From positions 7,743,918-7,807,917 of the forward strand of contig NC_092181.1 of the NCBI RefSeq assembly GCF_043641665.1: a DNA stretch of 64,000 bases, given 5' to 3'. This document shows, in pieces, positions 10,545 through 21,420 of this stretch. Positions within the stretch are counted from its first letter, which is position 1, and every line of letters starts with the position of its first letter. The notes under the pieces are model-generated. The model was given only the letters and a program-made list of their open reading frames with translations. It ran no database searches and was not told the DNA's origin. Source of the DNA: Enoplosus armatus (lineage: Eukaryota > Chordata > Actinopteri > Centrarchiformes > Enoplosidae). The translations under genes and the position numbers were made by a program.

Positions 10545-12338
10545 ATGTGGCATTTCACCCTCGCCGGAGGACGACATTTTAAACACAGAACATTTAGAGT
10601 CTTCAGAGGCGCATTTAGTTGAGATCGTTTCATCCCTGAGTTAGAAAACACCTCTTTCTTTTGTCTCATGAGGGACTTGGGAGGAATTAGCTCTTTTCAA
10701 AACACTGACATCAAACATGGAGTTGAACGAGATGGTTGATGAATCCGCAGCCTTGCCTCTGGCACGCGGGGACGATCACTTCTCGCTATCAAGACTGCCT
10801 AAAAGTGAAAATCTCCCCAGAAGCCACGGTTACACAGCAATTAAAAACAACATTTGTTCCCCGTAGTCTAATATTAAACCCTGGGAGGTAAAACCATGGT
10901 ATATATTTGCTTCAGCCCTGTGGGAGGCAATTAGAGATCTACTCCTGTTTTAGATTCATGGTCATCCACATGCACTCAGAAGTGATTTATTGATGTATAC
11001 AAACAAACAGCGTAAATCTTGATTAGTAAACAGCCTGTGTGGCGACGGTGTCTGGAACCTCCCAGTGTGGACGGTGGATGGCAGAGCTCCTCCAGGCCAT
11101 TTCTCTTTAGATCTGGCAGCCCTATGGCAGCCGTGGGCTGTTCCCTCCGTAAATTCAGCCTGGATGAGGGGTGAATGCTGATCAATTAGAGTACAGCTTT
11201 AAAGCGGGTCAGGCTCCGGTGGCGGCGGTGGCTGCCGTGCCTCCCTGGCCTCCAGATGTGCGTTCATCTCTGTGCCCTGGAACAAAACGTCAGCATCGGT
11301 ATTACTTCATTTGACACCGGGAAGTTGTCATGGCAGATTGATTGTGTATGAAACGGCACAATGAGCTCACGAGAAAAGGTTGTGCAGGCTGGCAGGTTTA
11401 AAATCGGACCACGCACAGGTGTGATTGGGATTCATATGGCATGGAGAATTACCAGACGCATTGATTTAGATTTTACAAGATGCACAGATATGTAAATATG
11501 TTTCGGAGGTGTTCCTACGACTTGCAGAATATTAAGTCTGCAGAGCTTTAAATTCCCATTTTATAGTTTTCTTTATATTCTCTACACCATATCTATTCCT
11601 TCCAGATATTCCCAACGTTACTCAACATGGACGCACAAGAATCTCTTGGATGATTTAATGATAACATACGTTCACGTTGTGATCGTCACATCTTGTTGGC
11701 AAATTGGCAAATTAAAATACCCATGAGCCTCCTCTGCAAAACAAAACACTGCGCTGTAGTTGCTGAATTCATCCAAAAGTGATCCAGAATGTAAAAGTGA
11801 AGAGGGGGAATAAAAAAAAAAAAATAAGACCTGAAAAACCTCAACTTGTTGCGCTCCAACTGAGTCACCAAACATCTCAAAAATAAATCGGACTTCTACT
11901 TCCAGAAACCCAGAAGCCGGGAAAGAACTCCCACCGTCTGCAAGTAAAATCACATCATCAGCGCGTGCAGTGTGCGTCCATTGACTGGTGCTGTCACTGT
12001 CACATTGATGCCGTACAGTATTTATAGTGGAAAAATGCCTCGTGCGGGTGAAGAGGGGGTCATGGTCGGAGTTGGGGGGGGGGGTATACGGAACTCCAGG
12101 TACAGGAGCGGGTGGTAGCCAGTGGACCTCTCTGCTAATTGGACATTTTGGCATGCAGAGCCTGCTATTTTTTGTGCATCATCAGAGAAGCACATAAAAA
12201 CAACCTGATGATAAACGACTGAGAGGCTCTATTTTTTTTATTTTTAATAATAACAGCTACATGTGACGCCTCCTTTTGCAATCTGACCGACAAGCGCCGC
12301 CGAAAGTCAAACTGAACGTGACGGACGACCTCGTAGAC

Positions 12339-12392
12339 AAAAAAAAAAAAAAAAAAAAAGGTTGAGCGCTTTCATATACTTTTTTTTTTTTT
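12339..12392. repeat. A-tract and T-tract, inverted pair
   Basis: A21 at 12339-12359 and T13 at 12380-12392 are separated by 20 bases. They could pair as a hairpin in single-stranded DNA or RNA. They are probably two independent homopolymer expansions. Confidence 0.8.
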
Positions 12393-12882
12393 GCGGTTTG
12401 ATCGATTGAATGACATATTCTTTGCGACGGAGCTGACATTCCCGTTTGACCTAGGGGTCAGGGGACACGCCGCTCCTCGAACGCCACGGCGAAACCCCCC
12501 CCCCCGCAAAGAACGATTCACGTTGACGTTTCACATCCAGCGAAAGAAGCCTCGCCGGCGTGTACTTCTTTAATCATTCTGAAAAATGTGTCATACACAG
12601 CGATCCTACAAGGACTAGTACGTGCCTGATGGCGTCCTTGAGTCTACAAACAGCACCATTTACAGGTGTATTAGAGTCTTAAGGAACTCAATCAGTGGCT
12701 TTGCACTTCCTGCAGCAGTGATGACAGCGCCTTGATTGTGGCTGCTGGACTGTGAGAGCTAATTACAGGGTGAGAGGGTGATCCGCACCAATCTGGGGTG
12801 ATGAGGACGCGATGCGTAACGCGGGCCCCCGAGCCTGATGAATGGGCCGCTATTGTGACAGAGCATGTGACTGATGGCGTAC

Positions 12883-12940
12883 GGGGGGGGGGGGGGGGGG
12901 GGGGGACTCAGCGGGGGAGAGAGAGAGAGAGAAAGAGAGA
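12883..12940 (+). repeat. Poly-G (23 nt) and (GA)n
   Basis: Twenty-three G at 12883-12905, then a short spacer and a GA-rich run at 12917-12940. Confidence 0.9.
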
Positions 12941-13024
12941 CTGTTTTGTACTGTGGTGGTAATTAACGGCCCTCACGCCGAAACGAAGCCCCTCTCCGAG
13001 CTTGTCTAATCAAACCGGCGCGCA

Positions 13025-13041
13025 CCCCCCCCCCCCCCCCC
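13025..13041 (-). repeat. Poly-C tract, 17 nt
   Basis: Seventeen C on the plus strand (poly-G on the minus strand). Confidence 0.9.
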
Positions 13042-14081
13042 TTCTGCCGCCCCGTCTCCCTCATGATGTCTTTCTCTCTGTCTTCCTTAGTAATTTGCTC
13101 AAGGTCTCTTCCTTTATCTTCCCGCTTTTACTTTTTAAGTGGTGGGGGGAAATGAGTAATAGGTTTTAATTAATGACAGTCGGTTTACATGAGGCTGTGC
13201 TGTTTTACATGGTGTTAATTCACATTCCCACACATGCTGTCCATTTTCTCACCTCCCAAACCCCCACAACAACACTGCCTGCATATGCAAGGATAACTCT
13301 TAATTGTTTTCTCTTTTGTGTAAGTATCGTATTTAAGAGTTAACCCTCAGATGTCTGGCTTAGAATAGAGTTTGCAAAGGTATTAGACTTAAGCTGGGTG
13401 TCCAAGGCTCCGAAAGCGAAAAAGGGGCCTGTTTATTTTCTGCACAGACAGTGCTGGGTTACACAGATGGAGAACCTCCAGGGCTCGGATGGGCATCAAG
13501 ATCTCCCACTTAAATAATCAGTATAAAAGAAGTGTGCAAGAAACAGATGTGGTTCTTTGAGAAAAGGTCAAGGAGTCAAACTCCCAAGGTGCATACATCC
13601 AATTATCCAGCTTAACGGTTCTACTTTGAGTTTTCAGAAAGTCGTTGTTATTAATGACACCGGTGGCCGCGAAGTGAACTGCAGTCAGCATCCTGTTGCT
13701 CGCGCCCGCAGTCCGTAGGCACGAGTGAGTATCCGGGGCAGTGATATACACCAGACTGATTTACTGTGATTCACAATCACATTTAGAATAATGTTACTAT
13801 CTGTAGTGTTCCTGTATTTTATTTGGGTGGCTATAACTTCTGCCGCTGGTTGCTGCGTATCATCAGCTGACAAGCTAAAGATGACACTCTGTGGAAGCCT
13901 GATAAATCGTGGTCAGGTGTACTACACTTTCCAATCTGCTCACTTTCAGTTGAGGTGTTTTGTTCTCGGGTGCAGCAACAATTGCACCGCAGACTCGCCT
14001 CTTCTTCACGGGAGCCATGTCTGAGCCTCGGTTTGCTCCAAGCAAAGTGCCTGTCGGTTGTCTAACACCCTTAATGAAGGA

Positions 14082-14102
14082 CCCCCCCCCCCCCCCCCCC
14101 CC
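14082..14102 (-). repeat. Poly-C tract, 21 nt
   Basis: Twenty-one C on the plus strand. It creates polyproline in one frame with no other support for coding. Confidence 0.9.
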
Positions 14103-14425
14103 ACAACAGACAAGCCGACAATCACGCCCGCTTCACGTAGGAATTGGCCAGGTGAGCAGAGGTGTGGAAGTAAAGCAGGGTTTGAACTTCTCTCTCAAGC
14201 TGTCTCTTTTCATCCTTCACACAACCATCTCTGGAACTTTCCAGCTGCAACACCCTGGATGCTTGTGAGGTGGACGTTTTTTGTCGTTCTAATTAATGTA
14301 ATGAAAACACTTATTAGAAACCGATGCCTATAATGTCATAAACATGGTGAGCGAAGAATGTATATTTTTTCGTACCCATATTACATGCATGTTGGATCTG
14401 TGTAACCAGGTTTGCCAATATCGGG

Positions 14426-14560
14426 TTTATGTTTGCGTCTTTGGCCTTTTCCTGAAGTGGATTGTGGGAAGGTGTGCGTTATTTCAATGAAGAGCACATG
14501 AAGTGATGAGTCACACCATTGGTCATTCGCGTGTTTCCCCATTGGCCGTCACTCTTTCAA
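14426..14560 (+). repeat. Repeat F, copy 1
   Basis: Shares TTTTCCTGAAGTGGATT, TGGGAAGGTGTGC and CACCATTGG in the same order and spacing with 18388-18515. The family is unknown to me. It may be a dispersed repeat or a local segmental duplication about 4 kb apart in direct orientation. Confidence 0.65.
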
Positions 14561-14857
14561 AATGAATGGAAGCTAACATTTGCTATTCCTGAGTGTCATG
14601 TGGGTCCGTGTATCATCCGTTCAACCTTCACAGGCTTTAAAAAAAAAAAGGAAAAAACGGCCGTGTGTGTTTTCTCGTTTTCATCTTGAAATGCAATCTA
14701 ATAAACAAGATCAACCAAAAACAACAACAACAACAACAGCAAAAAAAAGTCTTATTTCTGTTTTTCTGTTATTTCTGTTTTGTACTGTTTCTCCGCTGTG
14801 GGGGCATGCAGATTCAAAGGAAACATTTGTAAAGTTTTAGTTACATTTTAAATTATT

Positions 14858-14877
14858 GGGGGGGGGGGGGGGGGGGG
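14858..14877 (+). repeat. Poly-G tract, 20 nt
   Basis: Twenty consecutive G, followed by (GATA)-like units. Confidence 0.9.
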
Positions 14878-15112
14878 AGATTAGAGATAGATAGAGAAGT
14901 GACAGCCTGTCATGAAAGCAGGAGTGACCAAGTGCACAAAGATAGCCTTTTCCTACAGTGTGCAGTGTTTCCTGTGTTTAACCCCAGCAGTGAAATCACT
15001 TTCCGTCCACACCGATGTGTTTTTAAGCATGGGAGTTTAGACAGTTACCCTGTGCTGCACTCGGAACAGTGCAAGAGGAGACAGTAACCCTCTTGGTTCC
15101 CCTAATAGAGTC

Positions 15113-15188
15113 TTTGATTTGACACGCTCGTGTCGTACAGCGGCAGGAATTAGCCACAGTCGCGAAAGAAGTTCTCTTTCAAATCAAA
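15113..15188. repeat. Inverted repeat, possible stem-loop
   Basis: TTTGATTTGA at 15113-15122 is exactly complementary to TCAAATCAAA at 15179-15188. Inside lies a small palindrome, GACACG-CT-CGTGTC, at 15121-15134. The total span is 76 bases. It could be a fragment of an element terminus or chance. Confidence 0.35.
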
Positions 15189-15430
15189 CATCTTGAGACA
15201 TGAGTGGAAAGTATTGTTCTTGCAACTGGATTTATCCGCTGACTATTTCGCACGTTCTACCAAACACGGTCCAGCCATGCACTAGGTCTCGATCCCGTCC
15301 CGTCTCAAAATGACATTACGCACGCTTATTATGTTATCCACAGTTATTATAGTTCCTACTTGGCTTCAAGACTACAAGGACACAAGACAAAGTTCTCAGA
15401 GAGAGATCGGAGGAGGCAGTGTGGTGCAGT

Positions 15431-15448
15431 GGGGGGGGGGGGGGGGGG
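15431..15448 (+). repeat. Poly-G tract, 18 nt
   Basis: Eighteen consecutive G. Confidence 0.9.
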
Positions 15449-15772
15449 TTACGATCCGGTGTGGCCATTTAGGACAGGTGTTTTTATTCAGACGCAGTTT
15501 GTTTAAAGCAATATGGCACCTGTGGCAGAAAAAAATGAGAACTACAAAAAAAAAAATTTGGGTCTGATGCGCCTAATGTAAACCTATAGTATTATTAAAA
15601 TCATTGTTTGAATTACAGGGGACATTGGGGAGGTCTGACCCCCTCCTAATTAAGACTTGGACCCCACTCCAAAAAGAGGCAAAAAGAACAGGTCGGGGTG
15701 GTACGAACATTTATATATCCTCTAGCTATGGAAGAATTTTGTAATACGATTTGTATTGACAACATGTTGCTA

Positions 15773-15847
15773 GGTCCTGCACCATCCGGCCCTGCACCAT
15801 CCGGCCCTGCGCCATCCGGTCCTGCGCCATCCGGCCCTGCGCCACCA
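15773..15847 (+). repeat. 15-bp minisatellite, five units
   Basis: Five head-to-tail 15-bp units of the form GGYCCTGCRCCATCC, differing by single C/T or A/G changes; the last unit ends CCACCA. Because the period is a multiple of three, it is open in every phase, giving Pro-Ala-Pro-Ser-Gly repeats on the plus strand and Gly-Ala-Gly-Pro-Asp on the minus strand. The last unit passes directly into the LINE C-terminal fragment at 15841. The repeat may therefore be an expansion of retrotransposon coding sequence. Confidence 0.9.
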
Positions 15848-16055
15848 GGCTCGGGCACAGCTTCAACCTGCAGGCCATCAGACTGTTGAACTCTTAACCT
15901 CTCAAGCTCATTGCTATGAAACTTTACTCACACTGCACTTAGTATAGGTGCCATACTTGTACTATATTTATGACGCATAATCTACTGCACTGGTTCCACC
16001 TGGTCACTTACAAGCTCTTTACATCTCAGTATATTTATTTGTTTACTTCCTGTTT
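15841..16055 (+). mobile_element. LINE ORF2 C-terminal end and 3' UTR fragment
   Basis: GCACAGCTTCAACCTGCAGG then CCATCAGACTGTTGAACTCT resembles the extreme C terminus of fish non-LTR ORF2 proteins, where a motif like NSFFPQAVRLLN precedes the stop. It is followed by AT-rich sequence with TGCACT, ATATTTATTTGTTTAC and CTTCC. I recall this as the 3' UTR that leads to the AATAAA/TCTGAT tail seen at 40026 and 56905. The diagnostic tail is missing here, so the copy is 5' and 3' incomplete. Confidence 0.55.
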
Positions 16056-16740
16056 ATGCCTGGACACATCAAAGTGATTTTACTACCTATAAGCTTTAGA
16101 TCCATCACAGCCTATATAATTATATGCATACCTGTCAATGACAACAACAACAACAGATACCAAAAACAGATAATCTCCATGCATGACTACATGCCAACGT
16201 GGATATTTTCAAATCTTAAAATCCAGGATTTAACAGAGATTAGACAGGAACAAATTGGAACAGCTCACCGGATACTGCAAATAGGTATAATTCTGCTTTA
16301 TCTCACTATATACTGACTGCTAAACTCTGCTGCATCATCTAGCGTTCAGATACAGAACTCTAGATGTGCGTCATGTGATATTTTATTTACCAGTAGCCGT
16401 AACACGACGCATTTGTTGTGTCGCTATTCATTAATTCTGCGTTGTGCTTATGTTGTTTTTGTTTTCTCTGTAAAGCATCAGCTTTAGCTGCTTATGACTT
16501 GATCCACGGGGCGGACTTGACAATTCAGATTATGTGTCTGAGTGTGCTGGGGTTTTTTTTTTTTTTCAAGCGCGAGACGACACGATCCCTTTTTGCTGCA
16601 CTTGTCTGAACTTTTCGGGGGGGGGGGGGGGGCAAAGAAAGGAATGGGTGGGAAAAAGGAAAAAGAAAAAAAAAACGGAGAGAGAGCTAGTGACTGAGAA
16701 TGAGGCAGAATAAAAGAGAAACAGTACAGTCATAGGTTGG
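16056..16740. other. Non-coding stretch
   Basis: Contains a (CAA)n patch near 16140, T14 at about 16553-16566 and G16 at 16617-16632. The first part may still belong to the preceding LINE 3' region. No gene seen. Confidence 0.5.
16617..16632 (+). repeat. Poly-G tract, 16 nt
   Basis: Sixteen consecutive G. Confidence 0.9.
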
Positions 16741-16776
16741 CGGTCCATCCAGAGATGAATGCTGGGTTAGACTCTA

Positions 16777-16807
<31 letters not shown>

Positions 16808-16853
16808 TGACCTTGAGCTGGATAGGTAGGTATAGATAATGGATGGATGGATT
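16741..16853 (+). mobile_element. GGAT-tailed teleost dispersed repeat
   Basis: GCTGGGTTAGACTCTAGCCC, then a C-tract, then CATGACCTTGAGCTGGATAG and a (GGAT)n tail at about 16839-16853. This follows the order of a very common teleost repeat whose consensus reads GCTGGGATAGGCTCCAGC, a C-rich stretch, CGACCCTG...GGATAAG and ends in ATGGATGGAT. In this copy the C-rich position has grown into 29 C (16778-16806). Confidence 0.7.
16778..16806 (-). repeat. Poly-C tract, 29 nt
   Basis: Twenty-nine C inside the GGAT-tailed repeat, at the point where the consensus has a short C run. This shows a homopolymer that grew within a mobile element. Confidence 0.9.
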
Positions 16854-16919
16854 AGCAGTAAAGCATGTTCTTTGGGAAGTGGCAGTTAAATTTGCCTTTC
16901 TGCTAAAGGTCTTCTATGC

Positions 16920-17060
16920 CAGTGATTCACAACCAGGGGTACTTAGCCCAGGGGGGGGTCCCTCTGGAGTTGCCAGGGGCTTCCTGGAAATATTGCAGAG
17001 TAGCTCAGAAAAATTAGAGAGAGAAAAAATAGAAATGATGATTAGGTTTTGGCTATAACC
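16920..17060. mobile_element. hAT-like transposon end (tentative)
   Basis: CAGTGATTCACAACCAGGGG at 16920 resembles hAT-superfamily terminal inverted repeats (CAGTGGTTCCCAACC type), and the following GGTACTT and GGTCCCTCT segments resemble teleost non-autonomous hAT repeats. I do not see the opposite terminus (CCTGGTTGTGAATCACTG) nearby, so the element would be truncated. No transposase is visible. Confidence 0.4.
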
Positions 17061-18387
17061 TACGTTTGTTCTAGTAGAAAGTGACAAAGGGGTCGCACTT
17101 AGTAATGAGGACCGTCACCTGAATCTGCCCCTCTGCCTTCAGCAGCTTTATAGTGAGGTTCAGCTCATGGTTTGCCACACCTTTACGGTTTCATGGCGTC
17201 GGTTTTGGCCACAGCGGGAAAAGCTCTAAAAGCCCAGCGTTCACCGCTCCGCACCACAACACAGACACAGTTAGCATGAAAGCAGGTGGCAACCAAAGGC
17301 TCGAATATCGGACACAAACGCGACTCCAAATGACCGATAACATTGCTCTGTCACCGCTGGACGTGTACACAGCAACTGTTTGCCAACAAGACATCAGTAA
17401 TTGCCTTCAAATTCAAGAGGAAAAGAAAGACACAAATCGGATTGGAAGTTTAGCGTGATGCCTGATCTTCACTATATTGTCACTATAACTAATAATGTGT
17501 TTCAACCATGTTTCCTGTATGGTCAGCTTGTCAGAGCTGATAGATTATTAGTTATGTGCTGCAATTTAGACTGCATACAGTCAAAACTAGTTCAGTGCAC
17601 CAGCAGGGAAATGGAGGATGGAAGTATGAATGTAAACCAACCCCCGACACGTCACTATATTGTGTATGGAAAGTGTGTAACATCTACATTTATATAATTA
17701 GGAGTGTTAAATAACAATTTAACAAATTAAATAGATTCAAATGGAGCACCAAAGCCCAGCCTGTTGGTGTCGATGAAGGGCGTATTTGGGCTCATCTCGT
17801 TGGCCCACCGGGGTCGGGAACCGCCGCTCTGCAGGTTTCAGGCTGGACGCTGCCTTTGACGATACCTCCCCCACCTTGCTTAACCTCAGTGCAGTCAGAG
17901 TGCTCACAGCCACAGCAGGAGGCTACTCGCTTTCCAGACAACAGCTAATGTCACACCTCGACACACCCCCCCCACCCGTCTCCAGCGAATGAAGATGCAA
18001 CTCTTTGTTCACGCGCAGCATGCATTTGTACATTTTTTGGAGCGGCTACTCCAGATACTCCATAAATTATACAGTGCATCCATGTTCTCCCCGCTCTGCT
18101 GGGGGTTCTGTGTCACTTTCAATTTGCCATCCTCTCTCACCATTGACCTATTTCCGCCTTGGCTCCCACTCACTGCTGTGGCCCCCAGCGTCACGCTGAC
18201 CCAGTAACCCCCCCCCCCCACCGCAACACCTGGCCACTGGCCCTCTGGGTGCTGGACAAGAGGTGAGGGTTCACACTAATATTAGCAAATACTATGTTAT
18301 GACGGAGAGGAATGAGTTTTACCTCAATTTCATTTTGGTTTAAAGAAAAGGCGGGAAAGCACAAACTGCACACGCTGTTGTTGTGAT
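17061..18387. other. Non-coding stretch, nothing recognised
   Basis: Complex sequence, C-rich in places (17960-17985, 18209-18218). I see no repeat family, RNA or exon I can support. Confidence 0.5.
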
Positions 18388-18515
18388 GATATGTTTGTGG
18401 CTTTGGTCTTTTCCTGAAGTGGATTCTGGGAAGGTGTGCATTATGTCAATATATAAAAATAATGGTGGGTGATGAAGTTACACCATTGGCCGTCTCTCGT
18501 TTTGTCAAAAACGTA
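18388..18515 (+). repeat. Repeat F, copy 2
   Basis: Direct-orientation copy of the segment at 14426-14560. Shared landmarks are TTTTCCTGAAGTGGATT, TGGGAAGGTGTGC, CACCATTGG and CATTGGCCGTC. Divergence between the copies is visible but modest in the core 60 bases. Confidence 0.65.
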
Positions 18516-18699
18516 TGTACAGGTAAAAAAAACACCTGTTTTCTAAATGTGCATTCCTAACTGTTGCTATGCATGAAGCACGGGGGATTTAGCATTTACC
18601 ATCAGTGGGGCATTCCAGCCTCAACACTTTTCATCATCAAATTATGATTCTGGTCTTTTTTCCAATCTGTCTCAGGCTTCATGCTGTTTAATCCACCAC

Positions 18700-18701
<2 letters not shown>

Positions 18702-18737
<36 letters not shown>
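18702..18737. repeat. (GT)n microsatellite
   Basis: Perfect GT run of 36 bases. Confidence 0.95.
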
Positions 18738-18738
<1 letters not shown>

Positions 18739-18850
18739 GTGCAGCAAGTGGATTCGTTCACTTTGTGGTGTTTTGAATCCCGGAGCGCTGTCGGCAAATG
18801 TTGGCGGTTGATTTTTTTAATTCTTTTAAATGTCTTTTTTAAAATGTGAC

Positions 18851-18872
18851 CCATCCATCCATCCATCCATCC
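18851..18872. repeat. (CCAT)n microsatellite
   Basis: Five to six CCAT units (GGAT on the minus strand). This may be the tail of a minus-strand GGAT-tailed repeat, but no body is recognised upstream on that strand. Confidence 0.85.
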
Positions 18873-18879
18873 GTCGCTC

Positions 18880-19210
18880 TGCTGCTAGCTTCCTGTGCTA
18901 TTTCCAAGAAAAAGTCCTTTCCAAGAAGTTTCTACCCGCTCGCCCGGGAACTCGTTTACACACTCGTGGTGGTGCAGATCTGTTGTGTTTTGCACGTGGG
19001 GGGCATTGTGCTGCGAGGTGTGCACGGCGTCAGTACTTGGACTGGACCCTTCGTTTAGCGCGACCTTCCGCGCAGCAATATCAGGGCTTGGCAACACTTT
19101 GGCTTTTGTCGCAGGGGATACATATGGGCAAGGGCACTCTGAGAACGAGCTCTCGGTGCCGTCGGGGGGCATGTTATGTCACCGGATTAATTGATGAGAC
19201 TAATGGATGA
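18880..19210. other. GC-rich region open in several frames
   Basis: Two plus-strand frames and one minus-strand frame stay open for roughly 95-126 codons over the same 300 bases, which marks low stop-codon density. None resembles a known protein. TTTGGCTTTTGTCGCAG at about 19099-19115 is a weak acceptor-like site. Either composition or an unrecognised exon could explain it; I favour composition. Confidence 0.15.
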
Positions 19211-19284
19211 CATAACGTAATGATGGCAGCCTTCCATGCCAGTTCTTCACCTCTGGGTTATGAGAAGAGCAGGGAGGAGGGGGC

Positions 19285-19304
19285 GGGGGGGGGGGGGGGG
19301 GGGG
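19285..19304 (+). repeat. Poly-G tract, 20 nt
   Basis: Twenty consecutive G. Confidence 0.9.
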
Positions 19305-19392
19305 TATAGAGGGAGGGTTTGCACACCAACAGCTCACAGAGAATAAAACTGAATACACCCACATGCAAACTATAATTAAAGACCTGAATATG

Positions 19393-19413
19393 CACACACA
19401 CACACACACACAC
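19393..19413. repeat. (CA)n microsatellite
   Basis: Perfect CA run of about 21 bases. Confidence 0.95.
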
Positions 19414-19661
19414 TTAAACTGTACATCTTCCTTCTCTGTTTCTCTTACGCTTGCTATTTCTTTTCCCAGATCACACTGCTTGAGAATCGTTCTTCAGTGC
19501 AGCCATTACTTAATAAACCCTCTGATACCATTACTAGTCAGCATATTATGCAGAATATAAAGCAGAGTTCTGCATTAAAAAAGGAATTCCAGCTGATTGT
19601 TCCTTCCAAACAATAGCCATAGCCGGCTTCTGTTAAACACTATAGCGCTTTGCCTTTGGGC

Positions 19662-19692
<31 letters not shown>

Positions 19693-19695
19693 TGT
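19662..19695 (+). repeat. Compound T-tract and (GT)n
   Basis: Eighteen T followed by about eight GT units. Confidence 0.95.
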
Positions 19696-20059
19696 CTCGT
19701 CTTGTAATTTAATTAAATCTATAAACATTCAGTCACAAAATTCCCTCTCCATGCTTAAAGCTTCCCCGTCAACAGCGCAAACTTGGGGCTTTGTGTGCCT
19801 TCAGCTTGAGGGCTTCTGTGCCAGCTTTTAATTTTTTCTCTTTGTTACGCAGACCAAACAAAACGAATGCTCCTTAGAGAGCCTTGGCAGAGACAGGATG
19901 TGACTCCTCGGGCCCCGAATCCTAATGACATGTAAATAAATATATAATGTCATCACTTCATTAATTGTACCGCGGATCCCGCAGTGAGTGTTTCCTCTCA
20001 CATCATGTCTCCCTGTCTTTAACTGTGTGGGGCCTGATGCGAGTCGGAAGGCATATATA

Positions 20060-20061
<2 letters not shown>

Positions 20062-20091
<30 letters not shown>
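20062..20091. repeat. (TG)n microsatellite
   Basis: Perfect TG run of about 30 bases. Confidence 0.95.
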
Positions 20092-20095
<4 letters not shown>

Positions 20096-21183
20096 CATGC
20101 GCGAACACAAACTCATCAATCTGGCAGTTGTTTCAGCTAAAATCAATTGATTTATTATATTCCATATGTTATGTGGCATCCGTCGATTCATCATCCGCTG
20201 GAATAATTGCGGTGCTGGATAAAACCTCAGTGAGAAATTGTATGGATCAGTCATGCTTCTTATCACTGGGTGGGGGAAAACAGCTAGAGTCAACATTCTG
20301 ACATGTCTGTCATCCCACACATCGCCTATGAAATAATCGAGTCATCCCACATTCTGTATGTGATAAATGTACAGTATGTTTCCCCCACAGACACATGATA
20401 TAGTTATCCAGGAAGCAGCTTACATATGGACTGTTTCCCTTTTTTTTCCCTTCTTTTTTTTTTGCCAGGGATGGACAGCCTTTAAATAGCCCAATTAGCA
20501 TTCTTGGCTTGAAGGCGAGACAAAGCTGGCAACGTCTGTCCCTCAGTCTGGAAAAGTGCTCCTCCATTCTGATATGGCTTTGGCTTCATGCTCCGGCGCC
20601 AGCGCAGACTGTACACGCCGTCGCAGATGAAAATGGCGATGGGAAGAATTCCTTCACCGAGAGTTTTGGGAAAATCCCCTTTTAATTCAGTCTGATCCGG
20701 GGGGGTATTACACTCAAGGAGCTTTGCCAATTGTCATTTAGCTCAACTTGATTTTCAGGTATTTAACACTCTTAGGAGAGAATCTGCAAATTCCCCAAAC
20801 AATTAGAAAATGTGGCTGTTATATATTTCACATCCCCTGGTAATAAATGACTTATTATTTAAGAGTTGCGTGGATTAGTTTAGTTCCAGCGGAGCTTGGC
20901 GCAGGCAATCAGCTGTGATGCTTTCACATGCAGGCTTAGCCAGGATTTTAGAAATACTGGAGGTCATGAGTCCGAGTCCCCTCTTCAGAAACTTCTGACC
21001 AGATTCCAAAGTGAAAGCCTTTTCTTTCTACTGTTCAATTATAATTTACTGTTCACTTAGATTTTTGTACAGGTCTAAATGTTGTTTCAAAACTTTCTCC
21101 AATAATGTTCTGGTGGTTAAATAGTGAATCCTTAAATTTATTTTTGGCTTTAAAAGTACACAAATTTGAATTGGTATTTTTTT

Positions 21184-21420
21184 TGGGCCACGTGGGGGCA
21201 GCAGAACAAGCTGCTAACATAACGCTTGCATATTATCACCTTATAAAGTTGATGTGGCGAATGTGTCAGCAAAAGAATCCCCTATTCACCTATACCAGCA
21301 GACAGCACAGCAACATTAGCATTCATTTGCACTCGTGTTTCATGCGATCTGACGACCGTGAGTCAAATATTCCCTCTCCTTGCTAAACGCTCCATTATGT
21401 CCGCTAGCTAGTTTTTCCCC
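21184..21420 (-). mobile_element. Dispersed repeat family E, copy 3
   Basis: The longest antisense copy of family E. Landmarks on the plus strand are GGGCCACGTGGGGGCAGCAG, AACAAGCTGCTAACATAACG, ATATTATCACCTTATAAAG, TTGATGTGGCGAATGTGTC, CACAGCAACATTAGCATTC and CTTGCTAAACGCTCCATTA. Most of these I recall from a teleost repeat consensus. It lacks the GACCCAGATATTT portion that copies 1 and 4 retain. Confidence 0.6.

Larger units (their letters stand above)
9791..14425. other. Non-coding stretch rich in mononucleotide tracts
   Basis: No gene recognised. It holds long homopolymers at 10524 (G), 12339 (A), 12380 (T), 12883 (G), 13025 (C) and 14082 (C). Between these is complex, partly AT-rich sequence (10850-11000, 11400-11700, 13140-13260) with no recognised repeat. 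The long minus-strand frame at 11672-12154 is discussed among the rejected items. Confidence 0.6.
14561..15772. other. Non-coding stretch
   Basis: No gene seen. Holds an A-rich/(CAA)n patch at about 14640-14745, G20 at 14858-14877, an inverted repeat at 15113-15188 and G18 at 15431-15448. Confidence 0.6.
18516..21183. other. Non-coding stretch with microsatellites
   Basis: No gene recognised. 18880-19210 is unusually open in several frames and GC-richer than its surroundings. Microsatellites lie at 18702, 18851, 19285, 19393, 19662 and 20062. AT-rich complex blocks at 19900-19975 and 20740-20900 have TAAT cores. Confidence 0.55.

Noticed and set aside
11672..12154. 160-codon minus-strand frame containing ADDVILLA, which resembles the (Y/F)ADDVVLLA motif of LINE reverse transcriptases
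   Set aside because: The residues before it (THTAR) and after it do not follow any RT pattern I know, no other RT motif is nearby, and the frame contains a phenylalanine run from an A-tract. An 8-residue match alone is weak.
12339..12392. A21...T13 pair considered as a terminator or hairpin gene
   Set aside because: Two homopolymers close together are expected in this repeat-rich sequence; no transcript or element is associated.
15773..15847. Direct repeats considered as a CRISPR array
   Set aside because: Units are contiguous with no spacers and the genome is eukaryotic; it is a minisatellite.
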